Shown here piece by piece: positions 1-14,400 of a stretch of 64,000 nucleotides of DNA. Source of the stretch: Camarhynchus parvulus (lineage: Eukaryota > Chordata > Aves > Passeriformes > Thraupidae); assembly GCF_901933205.1 (NCBI RefSeq), contig NC_044581.1, positions 9,038,001 to 9,102,000 on the forward strand, given 5' to 3'. Numbering within the stretch: the first letter of the stretch is position 1; each line of letters starts with the position of its first letter. The notes beneath the pieces are model-generated. The model was not told the DNA's origin. It saw only the letters and a program-made list of their open reading frames with translations, and searched no databases. Made by a program: the position numbers and the translations under genes.

Positions 1-1204
1 CTAAAAACCCTCTGTAACTTATATACTACTGCCCTCTACTGCATATACATATATATATGAACCATTGAAACAAACTTAACATCACTATTTTTAGTAAAAT
101 ATAGCATATTAATTTCTTGCATTTCCTGGGCTCATACTACATTCTGGTTTTGCCTAAAGGATGCTGATTTTGAAGCTAAATATTCCACTTAACTCATCCG
201 TGGATCAGTCTTAAACCAAGGCAAACTATTAACTTAGACCTTTAGAGGAAAGCCACAACTCAATCAAGAGAAAGTCAAAATCATTTCTCAAAACTGCAAT
301 CCCATCATTAATGAAATAATTTGGCACAGCAAAATAGCATCAGACAATCTGCAGCTGTAACTGTTACATCTGCAGTGTTACATCTGTAATTCAGCATTAG
401 ACTCCACACGTGTCTCTCATGGCTTTGCATCATTCTACCAGGCTGTTATCACCCTGTCCTCCTCTCCCCTGTGCTCTCAGCCTCCCCAGCTTCTTGCAAG
501 AGCTGGCACATGGATTCAGTGCAGGACCCTCCCCATATTAACAGGGAGCTGGAAGAAGGCCATATTCCCCTTTTTCCTGCAATCATATGGGGTCACAAAC
601 CTGAGGCAGGCATCAATGAGATCTGTTCTGGGACAAGATGTTCAAATAGTGCATCTAGGACACAGGGAGGAGCAGCAGTCACCAACACTCTACTGGTGTT
701 ACAGTCCTTATCACCTTAGAAAAACCCCAGATGCCCACAGAAACACTGCCTAGCATTACAGTTTCTTAAGAGCCACAATGCACTATTTCTAATTGGAAAA
801 AAACTGTTTCATACAACTATAAAACTGTATGGTCATCATGCATGGGTTTGTGGGTCAGTTTGGAAACCAACACCATAAAGGAACTGCAGGCATTTAAAAC
901 ACTTCACGACTGAGGAACTAATTTCAAAATAACTACCTGAGCAGAATCATAAGGGAACCTGAGAACTTTTTTTAACACAAGACAAGCAAGATACAAGCAA
1001 AAAGAAATAGAGTCTCAATCCCACACCTTCATAAATTCAAGAACAATTAACAGTGAACTCCAAATGTACCACAAGACAGTAGGTGTGTTTGGGAGATTAA
1101 GGAAGAATTACTGTGAGAGCCACAAATCATCTGTAGGGAAGAAAAACAGCACCAAGTTTTCATTTCCTCTGAGAACTGAGACAGCACATTATTCACAACA
1201 GGAG
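1..1204. other. Left-edge non-coding DNA
   Basis: AT-rich, with a short (AT)n stretch near 45-58. No splice-bounded open frame or recognised protein. In mammals SLC7A6 lies downstream of PLA2G15, but I see no SLC7A6 exon here. Confidence 0.4.
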
Positions 1205-1224
1205 ACAATCAGTATTAGATCAAC

Positions 1225-1253
1225 TTTATTATATTATCAAATTTGACAATAAA
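1225..1253. terminator. Back-to-back poly(A) signals on both strands
   Basis: Minus-strand AATAAA (TTTATT at 1225-1230) and plus-strand AATAAA at 1248-1253 lie 17 bp apart. Below the minus-strand signal the minus strand is T/G-rich, as expected of a downstream element. It could mark the distal end of PLA2G15 or be chance in AT-rich DNA. Confidence 0.25.
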
Positions 1254-2723
1254 ATATTCAAAATCTATTGAACACATTCATACACAAGAACATATAAAAT
1301 GCCAGGCCTCAGAATACGTTCTGTACAAAATACTGGTTAGTGTAGAGCAGCAAAGTCACTGCCAAACATTCCCTGAATTTAAGAGGGCCTCGAACACACT
1401 GTGCTCCAAGAATTACCTTAATACCAAACATTCCTTCCTTTGGTCTGCAAGTCCTTTGCAATTATTGCTAGTTATTGAAGCTTTCTGCTTTTATACAAAT
1501 CACATAGTGACTCAAAACCTCTTCAGAAGTACTACAATGACAGCTGAAAGCTTCTTCAGCATTGTCTATACAAGTAGCCAAAAATAAGAAACACATTTGG
1601 TCCTCAAGACTAGTTTTGGTTTCTGAAAATATCCTGGAAGAATAAAACTAAGTAAAAATTATGGAGACACATAATTAATGCTTTAGGTATAACAGAGATA
1701 CATTAGTGAATTCAGACACTTCAGCTGTGCAGTGTGGCAAAGCACCAGAGTTAATCCTCTTATCAAAGTGCCACATTCTCACTAAAGATATTTTTCAGAC
1801 CTCTCCCTCCACAGGAATGGAGACAGCTCAGAGGCTGTGGCTGCAGCAGGTCTGACAGCAGTGCTCAGTGCTGCCCCTGCAGAGGATCTGCTCAGAGAGC
1901 AGCCACTCCTCACACACAGTGCAGGGCTTCCACTTCAGCAACTGGAATAATGCATTCACTTCTCAATGAGAACTGCATCCTAACATACAAGAAACTGCAA
2001 ATGAAAGGGCTGATGATCATTTGGTAGGGGGAAAAAATATCCCACACTTTCTGGACATACAACTCCAGCCTGTAGATGCACCACAAGCAATCAAAGAACA
2101 CCAGAGGTGCTGTGCTTGCTGTCACACAGTACTTAGGACTCAGGTACACACATTTCTTTACAACACTACAACAAGGCTTTATAGTGACAAACAACAGAAC
2201 AAACAAATACAAGCCTTGAAAAATCTCCAGCTTCATTTTACCACTAACTATCACAAGGCTTGTAACAGAAAACTGGTATAGAAATCTTCAGTTTAAAAGA
2301 TACAGACAACTGATCTCAGAAACAGTACTAGGTTGACAAAATTAGAAAAGAATAAAAAAGTTGTGCTTTTTTCTTCTTTTGGGTCACAAAAAGTGTATTT
2401 AAAAAGTACTAAAGAAAAAAAGAGCCCAAGCATTTTTTGAATAATGTATTTTGGAACTTCAAATCACAAAAAACCCTGCAGCTAAATTCTTGCTAGGAGA
2501 CTGAAAACGCTATTGATTAATGGGTAAGGATCCAAATGAATCTTACAAACATTCTCCAGATCAGGTTAAGAATTGTTTACCTACATTGTTTTCTCATTTT
2601 TCAGCCCTTGATGTCTACGTTGGTATCCTGCAATACAACCTCCAGCACCACTCAATCCGGTGCTTGTTAACAGGCATTCTCCTTCAGCAAGAAATACAGA
2701 TTGTGATTATATGTTTTATGTAA

Positions 2724-2745
2724 TTTATTCAGATAGCCATTTATT
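2724..2745 (-). terminator. Candidate poly(A) signals for PLA2G15
   Basis: Two AATAAA hexamers on the minus strand (TTTATT on plus at 2724-2729 and 2740-2745). They are the first canonical ones downstream of the PLA2G15 stop that I found. Use as a cleavage signal is inferred. Confidence 0.35.
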
Positions 2746-2962
2746 CAAAAATTGAGTCAGACCAAGGAAGAGCTTTATCATCTTCGAACAGTCTTGGAAC
2801 ACAAGCCTGAAGCTTATCCAGCTGGCAAGCCCTGCATAAAATAGATCATTTGGCTAAAGGGCAATTTTCTGTGGGGATTTTTTGAAGGAGACATTGAGTT
2901 GGCTTTTCCCTCCCTCCTTGTTGTAGGACTTCTTTTGTGGGGATTGCTTGTTTAGGTTGACT

Positions 2963-3010
2963 GGTTGTGGGGTTTTTTTGTTGTGGGGTTTTTTTTTGTT
3001 TTTTTTTTTT
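2963..3010 (+). repeat. Duplicated G4T-rich block ending in poly(T)
   Basis: Two copies of a GTTGTGGGGT(T)n unit followed by a long T run broken by single Gs. On the minus strand it reads as an A-rich tract. It looks like slippage-driven low-complexity sequence in the probable 3' UTR or flank. Confidence 0.5.
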
Positions 3011-4902
3011 AATCTCAGCAGTTACACATTGCAAAGTCAGTACTTACTCTGGAAAAGTCTAGGCAATATTGCTGCTGGACAATAGGGTCCTGGACAAGTG
3101 AGGACCAGATTAATGATCCATTTTAAAAATCAGGAAAATGTCTACACTCCCTCAACATAAGCACTAGGAAAAAATGCAGAGGGGGAAATAAAGTTACATA
3201 AGGAAGTTAAAACCTAGTAAGATAATTAGTTAGGTGATGACCCTAGTTCAAATTGTTTTGAATTAACAAGAGATTTCTGAATTAAAACTAAAGTCTTAAA
3301 ACTAACTCCTGGTTCCATTCTACAATAGCAGGAGTTCAAGCCCATCAGTTCAACAGATCTTATTGATATGTCCAGTGGCAGACAACATTTTAGGCATGCT
3401 ACCAAAATAGTTAAAACTTTAGCCTTTAGACAAATTCAGTTTCTTAAGTAACAAATCCTTAATAGTTTGATGAGTTTCTGCAACTCTTAAAATATTTTTC
3501 TTGGAGAACCTAGCATTTTGAAAGCATTCAAAGCTGTGTTTTTAGAAAACTAAGTGCTGTCTAACCGGGTGATTTGTTTTAAAGCAAGCAAGAGAAAATT
3601 TTTGAGTATAACTATTTCTCCAACAGGACTTCTGTAATCAAGGTGGTAGATATGATGGCCTTTAGACCTGCACTTCTGTGGAGGTCAGAGTTGAAATTAC
3701 TATTTTAACATTGAGTAGAACAACACTGTAGGAAATTACAGAACTGCATGTTCAGCAATTAATAGAAACATTTAAGGAGCCACATGTCCCAACTTCTTCA
3801 AACAGCAAAAATGAAACTTGTAATCTATGGGAAATTACTTTTAGTCCTAAAGCAAAAAATTTCTTAGTGGAATGCAATGTTGATCCAGTCACTGCTTAGT
3901 CAGATAACTGGATCAGAGCCAAAGTATTTGACTGAGAACAAGGTTTATACTCCATACTGGTTTTCATTCCCCACACTATTTCAGAAGTTTACTTTTCTTT
4001 AAATACTGCCTACCATCCATTATCATTTCCACCACAGGAGGTTGTTTTCCACCCAGAAATGCAATTCTATACCTTACAGATTGCCAGCATTCAATTAACA
4101 TTGATTGCTGTGTTACTCCACAATGCTACAGTTACTACAAGCACCAACCACAGTTCGGCTTCATTCCCTCACTGAGAAATAAAGCACAGGCTGAGAATTC
4201 CTCAGACTCCAGACTGCATGTGATCAGGGATTCTAGAAGTTGATGAGCAAACCATTTCCTCTTTCTAAAATAACCCAGTAGGGCACTGAATAAAGAAGCT
4301 TCAAGTAATTCACACATCTATCTTTTTTCTCCCACAGGCTGTAATAAATAAAAGTCTGGATTGCAACAATGGTAGCACAGTTCCAGGCAGACCTCTTCCC
4401 TATTTTACCTAGTAGATATGCACATTTACAAACTAATCCACTGGGAACTGTGGATCAGAATATGCAAGACCCTTTAAAATGCTTACTGTGTTTGCCAAAT
4501 TGTTAATACCATTCCCTTGGGCATCCAAAATTGCCATCCTTCCCAGCCTTCCACTCCAAACCTGCAAAGACCACACAAAGGAACTCTGGGATCTATGACT
4601 CCATGTGGCATGTACAAGGGGCTGCACAGTCTCCAAATGAGTCTGTATGACCATTGGACATAACACCAGAGGCACCAAAATGCATATTTGACAAAACTTT
4701 CAGAATGTGAAAATACCATGAAACATCATGAACACAAATCAGAGACAAACAATCATTTAGAATACCAAGCAACTTGAAAACAACCTTTTAAAAAAGCAAA
4801 ATAAATAATTCAAATATCTAAATATCAAGGGATTAAAAGGCATTTCCCCATATTTAAGGGAAGGCATCACAGGTGAGGAAAATAACTATCAACACAAGGT
4901 TA

Positions 4903-5414
4903 TCACAAATCAAAGAGCAGCTTTTTCACATAGGAGATAGTAGTTTCATTGGACAGCATTTGAATGTGCTCGTTTCCTGCAAGTTCAAGCATCACCACTT
5001 CCTGTTCTTGCCTGTGCACCCACTTTCTACATTGCAAGGCACTCTGTAAGTTCACTGTGCCATCCCCATCACTGTAGAAGATCTTGGGCTCTCTGTCAGG
5101 GAAGCTCTCGTAGTGGAAGGAGTCGGGGGTTTCCACGCCCGTGCCGTAGAGGCAGTGGATGCGCACGCCGGGCGGGGTCATGGCGTACACCAGGGGCTCC
5201 GTGTCCTGCCTCATCAGCCAGCCATCCTCAAAGTTAATGTCCCTGTAGAACTTCCAGTAATCCCTCAGTGTGTAGTTGGCTGTGGGGGTGCTCACAAACA
5301 CCTTGTCTGGAGGCCACGTGTAGTTGTAGGGGAGCATCCAACTCGTGGAAACTGCTGATCTCTGCTGGTCTCTGATCTTGAGGGAACTGATAACAGGGAT
5401 TCTGTTGTTGTCAC
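4903..5414 (-). CDS. PLA2G15: PLA2G15 coding exon 6 (C-terminal half, Asp and His of the triad)
   Basis: The acceptor cctaag lies just above 5414. The exon runs to the stop codon at 4903-4905 and encodes residues 247-416, starting [19 protein letters not shown]. It carries sequons NYT at 277 and 293 and NET at 402, Cys334 and Cys375, catalytic Asp364 in the SDGDGTVN motif, and catalytic His396 in NEHIQML. The end (VKKLLFDL) is where the family normally stops. An ATG at 5337 lies inside the exon and is not a start. Confidence 0.96.
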
Positions 5415-8400
5415 CTTAGGGGAAAAAAGTGGAATTTCATTATCCAGAAAGCAAGACATCAATCTTGATCAGCAGCAATTACTAGCACTCATGGTGATAA
5501 CATGAATAAGTTTGTTCCCCTGGCTTACAGCAACAATCTGAAAAGTTTTTCCTCATTTATGATTACCTTATAAATTAACTTCTGCAAACTGACTTCTAAT
5601 AACTTCGAAGATTTAAACAGGAGTTCATGAATGACTGAAGTAAATGGCTTAAACACATAACTAAAGGATAATTTATATGCACCTTCCTCCATATTTTAAC
5701 AGTTGTTCTTCCCCCTTTGCAAAATCAAAAACTGCTTAATAAATACAGTGATTACTTAAAAAACCACACCCTGAGACAAACATGAGTTTATACTCCTTGT
5801 TTTTTTCATTATCACAGTGGCTTGTCACACCTCAATTCTTTCATCAGCTGAACTTTGAATTCAATTTTCCATTATATCCAGGTGGTTACAGCATGTAGTG
5901 GTCCAGGTCAACCATGCCATATAAAATGAAATGCTGCAACTTAAACCACTCTTCCTGAAAAATATACTTTGGTGCTATTTCAGTTCCATGGGGTGGCACT
6001 ATTGCTTCAGCAAGGAGACACAAAACACAGTAATGCCATCTTTAGGAGGACTATATGGAGACATTGCTAGTCTGAAATAGATAAACTCCAATGCAGAGCA
6101 AGAATCACAAAGGTCCCTAAAAATGGGTCTCATGATACTGTGTGGTGTAACAACTTCACTGTGCACTCCCACTGGTAAGTTACTGAATACTGCTTGGCAG
6201 TTTTCAGCAAAGAAAGCCCAAGTTCTGAACTGAACAATGAAAGGAATGTGTACAAGATTTTTTCCAGCAGAATAATCAAACACAGAACCTGACTATCCCA
6301 GCCTTCTCTTACAGAACTTTTACAAAGTACTTCTCAAATCCTTTACTTTTCTTGTAAGTGAAGAAGTACAGGATGGCCAACATCACATTTAAGTCAGCAG
6401 ACACATCAAAACCTTAGGTGTAAGGAAGACACTGCTAACATTTCAACCTTTCAACACATTAAAAAGAGAAACAAACCACAGTGAGCTTTGTGTCTTTGCC
6501 CACTACAGTGGGATCAGAAAGATCAAGTAGCTGAAAGTATCACAGAAATCTCCAGAAAACAATTCCACCTGTGTACTGTTTACCACTTCAATAACACAGC
6601 TGTGGATTTGACATGAAGTTTCTGGCATCACATATTATAAACAGGAATGGGAGCGGAAAGAATGCATTCATAGAGTGCTTTGTCTTTCCTGCTGAAATGC
6701 AGTATTTTCCTTTAAAGCAACAATTCTTTAGCATACTAACCCTAATAATTTTTAAACTCTTAAAGAGAGTTTGGACTAATGCAGTCCAAGGGCTGATGGT
6801 GGTGTTTTACTACAGATATTTGAGACATTGATATTTGTACATTCTGATATTATGTTTGCCCACATTACTTTCCCACATGATTCTTAAATTTCTGCTCCAG
6901 AACATAGAAGTTTAATACAACAGATACATGGATTAAAATATGACTGACTATATTTTAGTAGAAATTTAGCTATTCATTATGCATAAGTAGAATTAGCCCC
7001 TTTGCTTGAGATGCATTATAAAGTGCAGACAAGGTATGAAGAACAAAAGTTTAATCCAACAGAGATATGGGACTATGGAATATAATTGTGTAATTTTATG
7101 AGGGTGATATTAACATTTTCAGTTCTTGCCATTTCTGTAGCAAGCAAATACATCAGACAAAGCCTGTAGGAAAAGGGAAATAAATTTTTACAGTGACATT
7201 TCAACAGCTTTAATAATGTGTAAATTGGATGTTTGTATCAAATCAAGTTTTCTAATTAGCAATGGAGTAGTGCAGTACTGTTCAGAATCAAATGCCTTTG
7301 CTAAGCAAAGTATTCTTTGCTCTGTCCATGCATGGCTGACTCTTGCTGTGTGTTTTGCATTTTGATGAAGTCCAGTTTTTGAGGTCAGCTTTGATTAGGA
7401 AGAAGACAGTGGATATCCAAAGCTAACAAGTCAGAAACATGATACAAAACCAAGCCAGAAACACCAAGAACTAAATGTCAAAGCACATGATGTAATTATG
7501 GTATCACATGATGGGTAAGTGAACATTTTCCATCAGTCATTTTCAGTTACTTAGTGAAGTATATTATGCTGCTTGATTCAATTTTTTTTTTGTTTTTTAG
7601 TCTCTGGCATATCCAGTGTGCTAAATCCAAGACCTCAAATATTCACTTTCCTAATCTGTAGAGTTACAATTTTCACCTGACATTTACACTGTGGACACCA
7701 GTTCACCACCATCTCTACAAATTTCCTTTAATGTTAACCTCAAGCAGCTGTGTGATCTTTAATCAAAGGAAACTGCTGAATGCTCTGGAGTCCTTGGTAG
7801 CTTTGCAATACTGAACAGCAATCAGGCTGGTGGCAGAAGGGACAGAAAGGGAAGGCATCAGGCCAAACAGCAGACAACACAACAATCTGCTGAAAAAAGG
7901 TCAGGAGAGGTCAAGAAGGGAGAAAGCTCACAGTTACAGGATGTGAGAAATCTTAGTCCACCCCCACAAACATGAAAAATAACTGCTGGGTTGCAAGGCT
8001 TGAAACATCAAGTTGTTATCACTTACAAAGAAGTATTTTTCCCTTCATGGTACCTTAAACTCTCATCCTGCAGTCCTACAGTCACAGCCTCGTTAGCACA
8101 CACAGCACAGGGCAAAGCCTCAAATTACCTACCTGAGGCCAGCACACGCAGAGTTTTGGCCACTCCCCCCCACGGAGCACCTAATGACACATAATCCTTG
8201 ATGTACTTGTCCTTCCAATCCTGAGGCTGGTGGTTCAGGAAGTAGAGGGTGTACATGTTCCCCATGCTGTGGGCAATCAGCACAACAGGGCTCCCATACT
8301 GCTCATACAGCAACTCGATCATCTTGCGAAGTGCCACAAAATAGTCTTCATTCTCATCTAAAATATACACATTACACAGTAAGAGTTATTAATTGTGAAT

Positions 8401-11400
8401 GCTGAGCTTTAAAAACAAATAAGCCTTTAAATAATAGTGTTGAACTGTCTGCAGAATTAATAATGCAGACCTCAGAAATTCCAATATTGAATGGGAGGGG
8501 TGGGGATTTTGTGTGGATGTACCTTGCTGAAATGGGTTTTTTCTGTTGTTTTGTTCTGGTTTTAAGCAAGTTTTAAGTAGCAAGTTGGTTAAAGAAGGAA
8601 AAAAAAACAAAAGCACAACACCAAGCTAGCATTTGTATCCAGGAGTACCCTGGCCCCGAGAACGAAACAAAATTAAGTTTTTAGATTGTGAAGGATGGGA
8701 GAAATTATTCAATACATTATTTGCTGGCTAGGAGAGTCAAAATTTTATTAAAGTAACAGTGTATTATTTACTTGGTGCCTTTCTCCAGTCATAAGGTGCT
8801 CCTCTTACATCTTCATCACGTTTGTAGCCCCAATCTACTAAACTCTGCACCAACATATAAAAGTAACTTCCTGTAAATATCAGATAAGAGAGAAACAGAA
8901 GAGCAACAAGGTTAGCGTGAGAAGCAGCTGTCAGCCACTACTGCAAAACAAGGTTCCAGAGGCAGTATCTGTGACACCATATGTACCCACTAAACCTGCA
9001 GTTTGCCTTTAACAATCTAGAAAGCTGCATGCATATTAAACAAAATGAGTTATGCTCACTATCCCCCAAAATCGAGAGAATATCACTACTAAAACTTCTT
9101 ACTAGATGGCTGACCTCTCAAACCTTTTGGCAGCCAAATGTAGCATACAGAAAGTGGATAAATTTTACTCAGCAGAGGAAAGTTTACCCTTGAACTGCAA
9201 GATAACAATTTCTGAGGGGTTTTCAGAGTCATAGCTTTTGTTGACTACAAATTAACAACAAGTAGGGAGTAACAGTTGGCCTGGACTTCAACATTTATTC
9301 TTGGAAACAAATGCTTATTATATACCCTAGGGCAGAGCTCCAGAAACTACCCTGAACTTTTTTTATCTCTGGAGTAGTGGACTAAGACTTAAGTAATTGA
9401 ACATAAAGCTGTAATAGCAAAAAGGGAAATAGCTGCAGACTGCATATTGAAAGATGTTACTTAATACAAGGTTTGACACGTGGGATTTAAGTATTACCAC
9501 TACTAAATGCATCACAACAGTCTACTGAACACCAGAGCCATGTTTAAGTTTTGAGCAGAACCTCACTTGTTAGTCTTGAATCTTTATCATACTGTCTCTC
9601 AAGTGGAGAATTGAATCATGGTGTAAGAGTGACCTAGTGATCATTAAGCACATCACTGCCCTTAAAGAACAGATCCATGCTATGCAGCATGTGAAGCTCA
9701 GTCCATTACTGACTATTCCACTCCTCCAGTCTTCAGCCATAGTGAACAACTCATAAAAGCTTATCAAACTCAGAGTTTTCTGAAACATGACTTCTACAAA
9801 AGCACCAAACAAAAAAACCTGCAAATACATTAATGCAGAAATCTTTTGCAGCACAAATGCAATTATATAATTATTCTGACACCAGCGAAATACAAGGAGC
9901 TACACACTGTGGTACCATATCTCCCCATCCAATTAACCCATTCCTAAGGCCAAAGAACATCATGCTCAGAACTCGTGCGTTTATTTGTTTTGCTTGTCAA
10001 GCTTCTGTCACAGAATTTTCTACTCAATGCATCTCATTTTCAGAAAGCATCTGTCCTCAATACGGCTACTCATATTTCATCCACCAAACTTAGATTTGAC
10101 TAAATACCATGGAATCTTCTTGTCTCAATCAGTCAGGCCACGCAACAAATGAAACAATACAATGCAATGAAAACTCTTAAAAGCCGAGTGATTTGAAATC
10201 ACATTTCAGGAGCTTGTTGCATAAAGACAAACTAGAAAAACCCTCCAAATGACACAGCACTCCAGACACAGCTTGTACATACCAACGCTCCTTTTACTTG
10301 GGTCAAGAAATTCCAAGGAAAACGTCTGCCCAAAGCCTGGCACTCTGATATCCACTCCATCTGGTGGTTCTGTGATCTTACTTGTTCGATTATACACCAG
10401 CCTGGGGAGGAGGGGAAGAAAAACAATGAAAAAAGCCATGAAACATGTTTTATTGCCACATGACAACCCTCAATTACACTGGGTCTTACATTCTGAGTGC
10501 AGTACAAGGACTTTAAGTGCTGTTACTCAGAAGGAGGAAAAATCCCAACCCAAGCAGACATGATCAGAGTACTCTCATGGCTAAGAGATTATACAGTGCA
10601 AACAATTATTTTAATTACTTCAATGCTTCATGGTGCACAATCTAAGGCTTTTTGTCTCTGTAAAACTGAGCATATGGAAGTGCAACTGAACTTCATCTTT
10701 AAAATATCAGCTTCTTTATATAGTTCTACACCACTTGACTTTGCATCAAGCCACAAAATGGAAAAACTTATAAAGAGCACAGGAATGTGGCAATAGGACA
10801 GAAAATACCTATTAAATCAGACATGATAAATATTAACCTACCTAAAAATAATTCATTTCTATTTAACTAGAAACACCCATACCAGCATAAGGGAATACTT
10901 TATTTCCTGACTAATGACAACTGGCACCTCAGGAAACATATTGAGGTACTGAGTGTTGTGTAAATACTTTTCAAATCAACTCAGGATGCGAAGAATCTGG
11001 AGCATTGAGTCAGGAGTTTATTTCTTTAATCATCTCTGTTATTACAGTTGGGGGTTGGTTTGTTTTTAATACCAAATCAATACAATTGCCATTTCTGAAT
11101 GCAAGTTTTTGCCCCTAGATGGAGTCTAAGAATCTAAACCAATGCACAAATCTCTTAACAAAAATCTCTCTAATCCATAAGGCACAGGGCAAGACAAAGC
11201 AGACTGCTTTACGACAGCTCAGTACATTCATAAAAGAGCAACATGCCAACACAATAGTTTTTAATTGCACCTGCAATTATTTCTTGTTTTCATACATATA
11301 TTTCTATTATTTTTACAAGAACACTAATAAAACAGATTGGAAATAACATGAAAGTTTTAATTTGGCAATTTTTAAGACTAAAATATTTCAGGTGGAACAT

Positions 11401-14400
11401 CCTGTGCATCAGTTTCTGCCCATTTCCTCTTGTCCTATTGCTTAGCAAAAAAAAAAAAAAAAAGCAGAACACCTCCTTGAGATAAAGCCATAGAGTTGTC
11501 TAACAAGTGCTCAAACCTACACTGAGTCACTGGTAGAAGAGAAAGGGGAAGAAATTAAGAGAATCTCTGCTCCTCATCAGCAATTACAGCCACTTGAGAT
11601 GAAACAGAGCTAAATCTTCAGACCCATCCTGTTAGCCTACCCAGCAGAATTCCAAGTCATTCCTCTCACTGGTCTTGAATCAGAAAAGGAATTTAAAGAC
11701 AGCCATTCTGCATGTCAGCCTATGGAAAGGATGTAACTGCAAAGAGCAACATTCCTGCTCTTACCTGATATTATCAATCCAGCAGTCAATGATGACAGGC
11801 AGAAGCAATTCTAGATTCAGCCAGAGTGTAAAATAACTGTCTGTCTTCTTAGAGCAGAGATAGTGCACCACTGATGGCTTATCTAACTTTGCTTCCAACT
11901 GATTACCTAAGTCCCCTGGAACTGAAAAATATAAAGAAGCGAGAGATATAAAAAGAAGACAATTAAAGCATATAACATTTTCTATTGCAGTATACACAGC
12001 TAAATACTGTAGCCCTTATGTGCATTTTCACTGCACCCAGAGACACCATCAGCTTTTGTAATTCTAAAACTACTACATAAGAAGAAGGTACTACATATAC
12101 ATTTTCCACTGAAAATATAGAAATATTTTCAAAGCTCATTACCTGAAAAACCAACATGTAGAATGATTCTGGATGAACAGCTCCTAACTCCAAAGAGCAG
12201 ACTATAAAGGAGCATGTAAGGCCACGGGTATGAAAAAAAAAGATTGTCTAGGACATCACCAAACTGATCTGTGTTTTCAAGTACAAACTGAATCTTTCTG
12301 AAAGAACTTTTTTTCCAGAGCATCACAACTACACAACTTTGTTCTCTTAAAACAGTTGCCTGCAAACTATCAATTTGACATTAGAAATGTAAGAAGTAAA
12401 AAATTGATTTATATTACTTATCTTCCTTTCTTCACACAAGACCAGACTTTTACAACAAAAGACATGGTTGGCTAACAATGTAAAAATGCAGTTTCATCTC
12501 TTTTACATTCAGGTTTTGGCAACAACAGTTACTTTTTTTTCCTTTTGGATACCTTACATGAGTAAGACTCGGTGGAAAGGGTCTTGGCTATTTGCACCTT
12601 CTTAAGGCACACACTAAATGTCAGTATTCCTTTGACTAAGGTTTATTCTTCATTATTTTTTAAACCCTAGATGGAAACAGGAATATTTTCCCAAATTAGA
12701 ATTAGTCTTAAGCAAACACTAACAATTTTCAGCACCAAGTTTTCAGAGAAACTTACATTCTGTTAGGTTTAGTAATTTTTTCCTCAAGAACTAGAGAGAG
12801 AAAAACATTTCAGTAACTGAAAAGTTTTTCTGTATTAGAAAGATTTAGAAGTTAGGCACTTCTTAAGGGTTCCCTCTGCTCCTTTCAGGTCCACAAAGCC
12901 CCCTTTTTAGGGTGTGCATGTCAAGGTTTAGTTTTGAAGTTTTTTAATGCAGGTCTACCAATATATTTGTTCCCCCTATCCTCCAGTACACTGTGCAACC
13001 AAATCAGTTTGAGTTCTATAATACACTGATACTTAGCAATGGTTTAAGGAAAGAGAGAGTATCATTTAGCAGAATGTCTAATTTAACTGGAAAACCAGAT
13101 GTGCTTTTAGAAAAAAAGTTATTGCAGAACTGAAAAAGGCCAAAACTTCAGATAACCACATTCTTACAACCTCCAACCACAGCAGGTTATGCTCCACCAC
13201 GAGATGTACCTCAGGATTTCTTTATTAACTACCTCTACTTTCTCATTAGGTTTTTAGGAGCTTTATTCTTGTCACCTTAAGTGAAACGTTAAAAGGCACA
13301 GTAGCTGACCATGGTTTATTTTAGGTCATATTTCAAGGACTCTGATATACTGGAAAGCATAGTAAGGGAGATTTCAGCATTGCATCACACCTTAGAAAGA
13401 GTTTACTGAAGTTCAGTCTTGTAACCTCACAAAATCCTACTTAGGAATTGCTTAGAAAACTAAGGCAACAACTTGTTCCAGTCTCATGCCTCTGCCCTAT
13501 CAGTGCTTCTAATTGGAAAGGGAACAGAATGCAATTCTATTTATATCAATCTTTCATGACTGGCCAGTTTCAGCAGCAGACCTTCCAAGGACAGAACAGG
13601 TTGATTTTGTCTTCAGTTTCAATGCAAAACAAAGAAGGGTGACATTTTGTTCTAGCCTAGAATCTCACTTCCTTGGGTAAAAATAAAGTTCTTCCAGCAA
13701 AGACACCCTTCAAAGACTTAGACAAACACCTGGGGTATTAGAGTTTGGAGAACTTGCTGAGGTTTACAAACTGCACTCAATCAATCACAAGCACTTCTGC
13801 TCAGAGTAAGGAAAACTCACAGCTGAAGAAGTTTCAGATTATAATCAAGATACATCTATCAACAAAGCACTGAAAGCAGGAAACTGTACAAAATCTCACT
13901 TGGATTGATCTCAGATTAACTGCAACTCTCATTTAGTTCAGATATTTTATCTTCAAGCTTCTGGAGGATAGAGGCTCTGCTCCTGTGTCCAATTAAGGAC
14001 ACAAGATGAGAAACATGACATACTGGTGTTACTCAAGGGATGATAAGAAACAAGATGAAAAATGGCAATTTTTTTCAATTCTAAAGAGAAGATATCTTTG
14101 CACAAGTTCTACCTGTGCAAAGATAAATACTGTAGCTAAAAAATAAATTCTGATGTACAGGTATTATGCCTGTTTGTCTGTAAAGCAGGGATTAACAAAA
14201 ATGTTTTTGTCATGTTTACATTTCCATATTAAAGGTGAAGCTGCTAATCACTATCACTCACAGCTTAGGGCTCTTTTATTTTCTAAAGTATACTTTGCAA
14301 ACTGAAGTTGCTTTGTGATGAACCTATGGGAAATAAAATACAAATTTTTGATTTTGAGATTATGGAAAAAAACATGCAAGATCTTCAGCCTTCAACCCAA

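Larger units (their letters stand above)
1205..4902 (-). other. Probable PLA2G15 3' UTR, then intergenic DNA
   Basis: No coding exon is recognised here. The first canonical minus-strand AATAAA signals below the stop codon are at 2740-2745 and 2724-2729, and another is at 1225-1230. The transcript could therefore end near 2.7 kb or 1.2 kb. Extent is inferred, not seen: no transcript evidence is available. Short open frames here (for example 4433-4678 and 1910-2254) show no family resemblance. Confidence 0.4.

Noticed and set aside
5113..5358. 81-codon plus-strand frame
   Set aside because: Antisense shadow of PLA2G15 exon 6.
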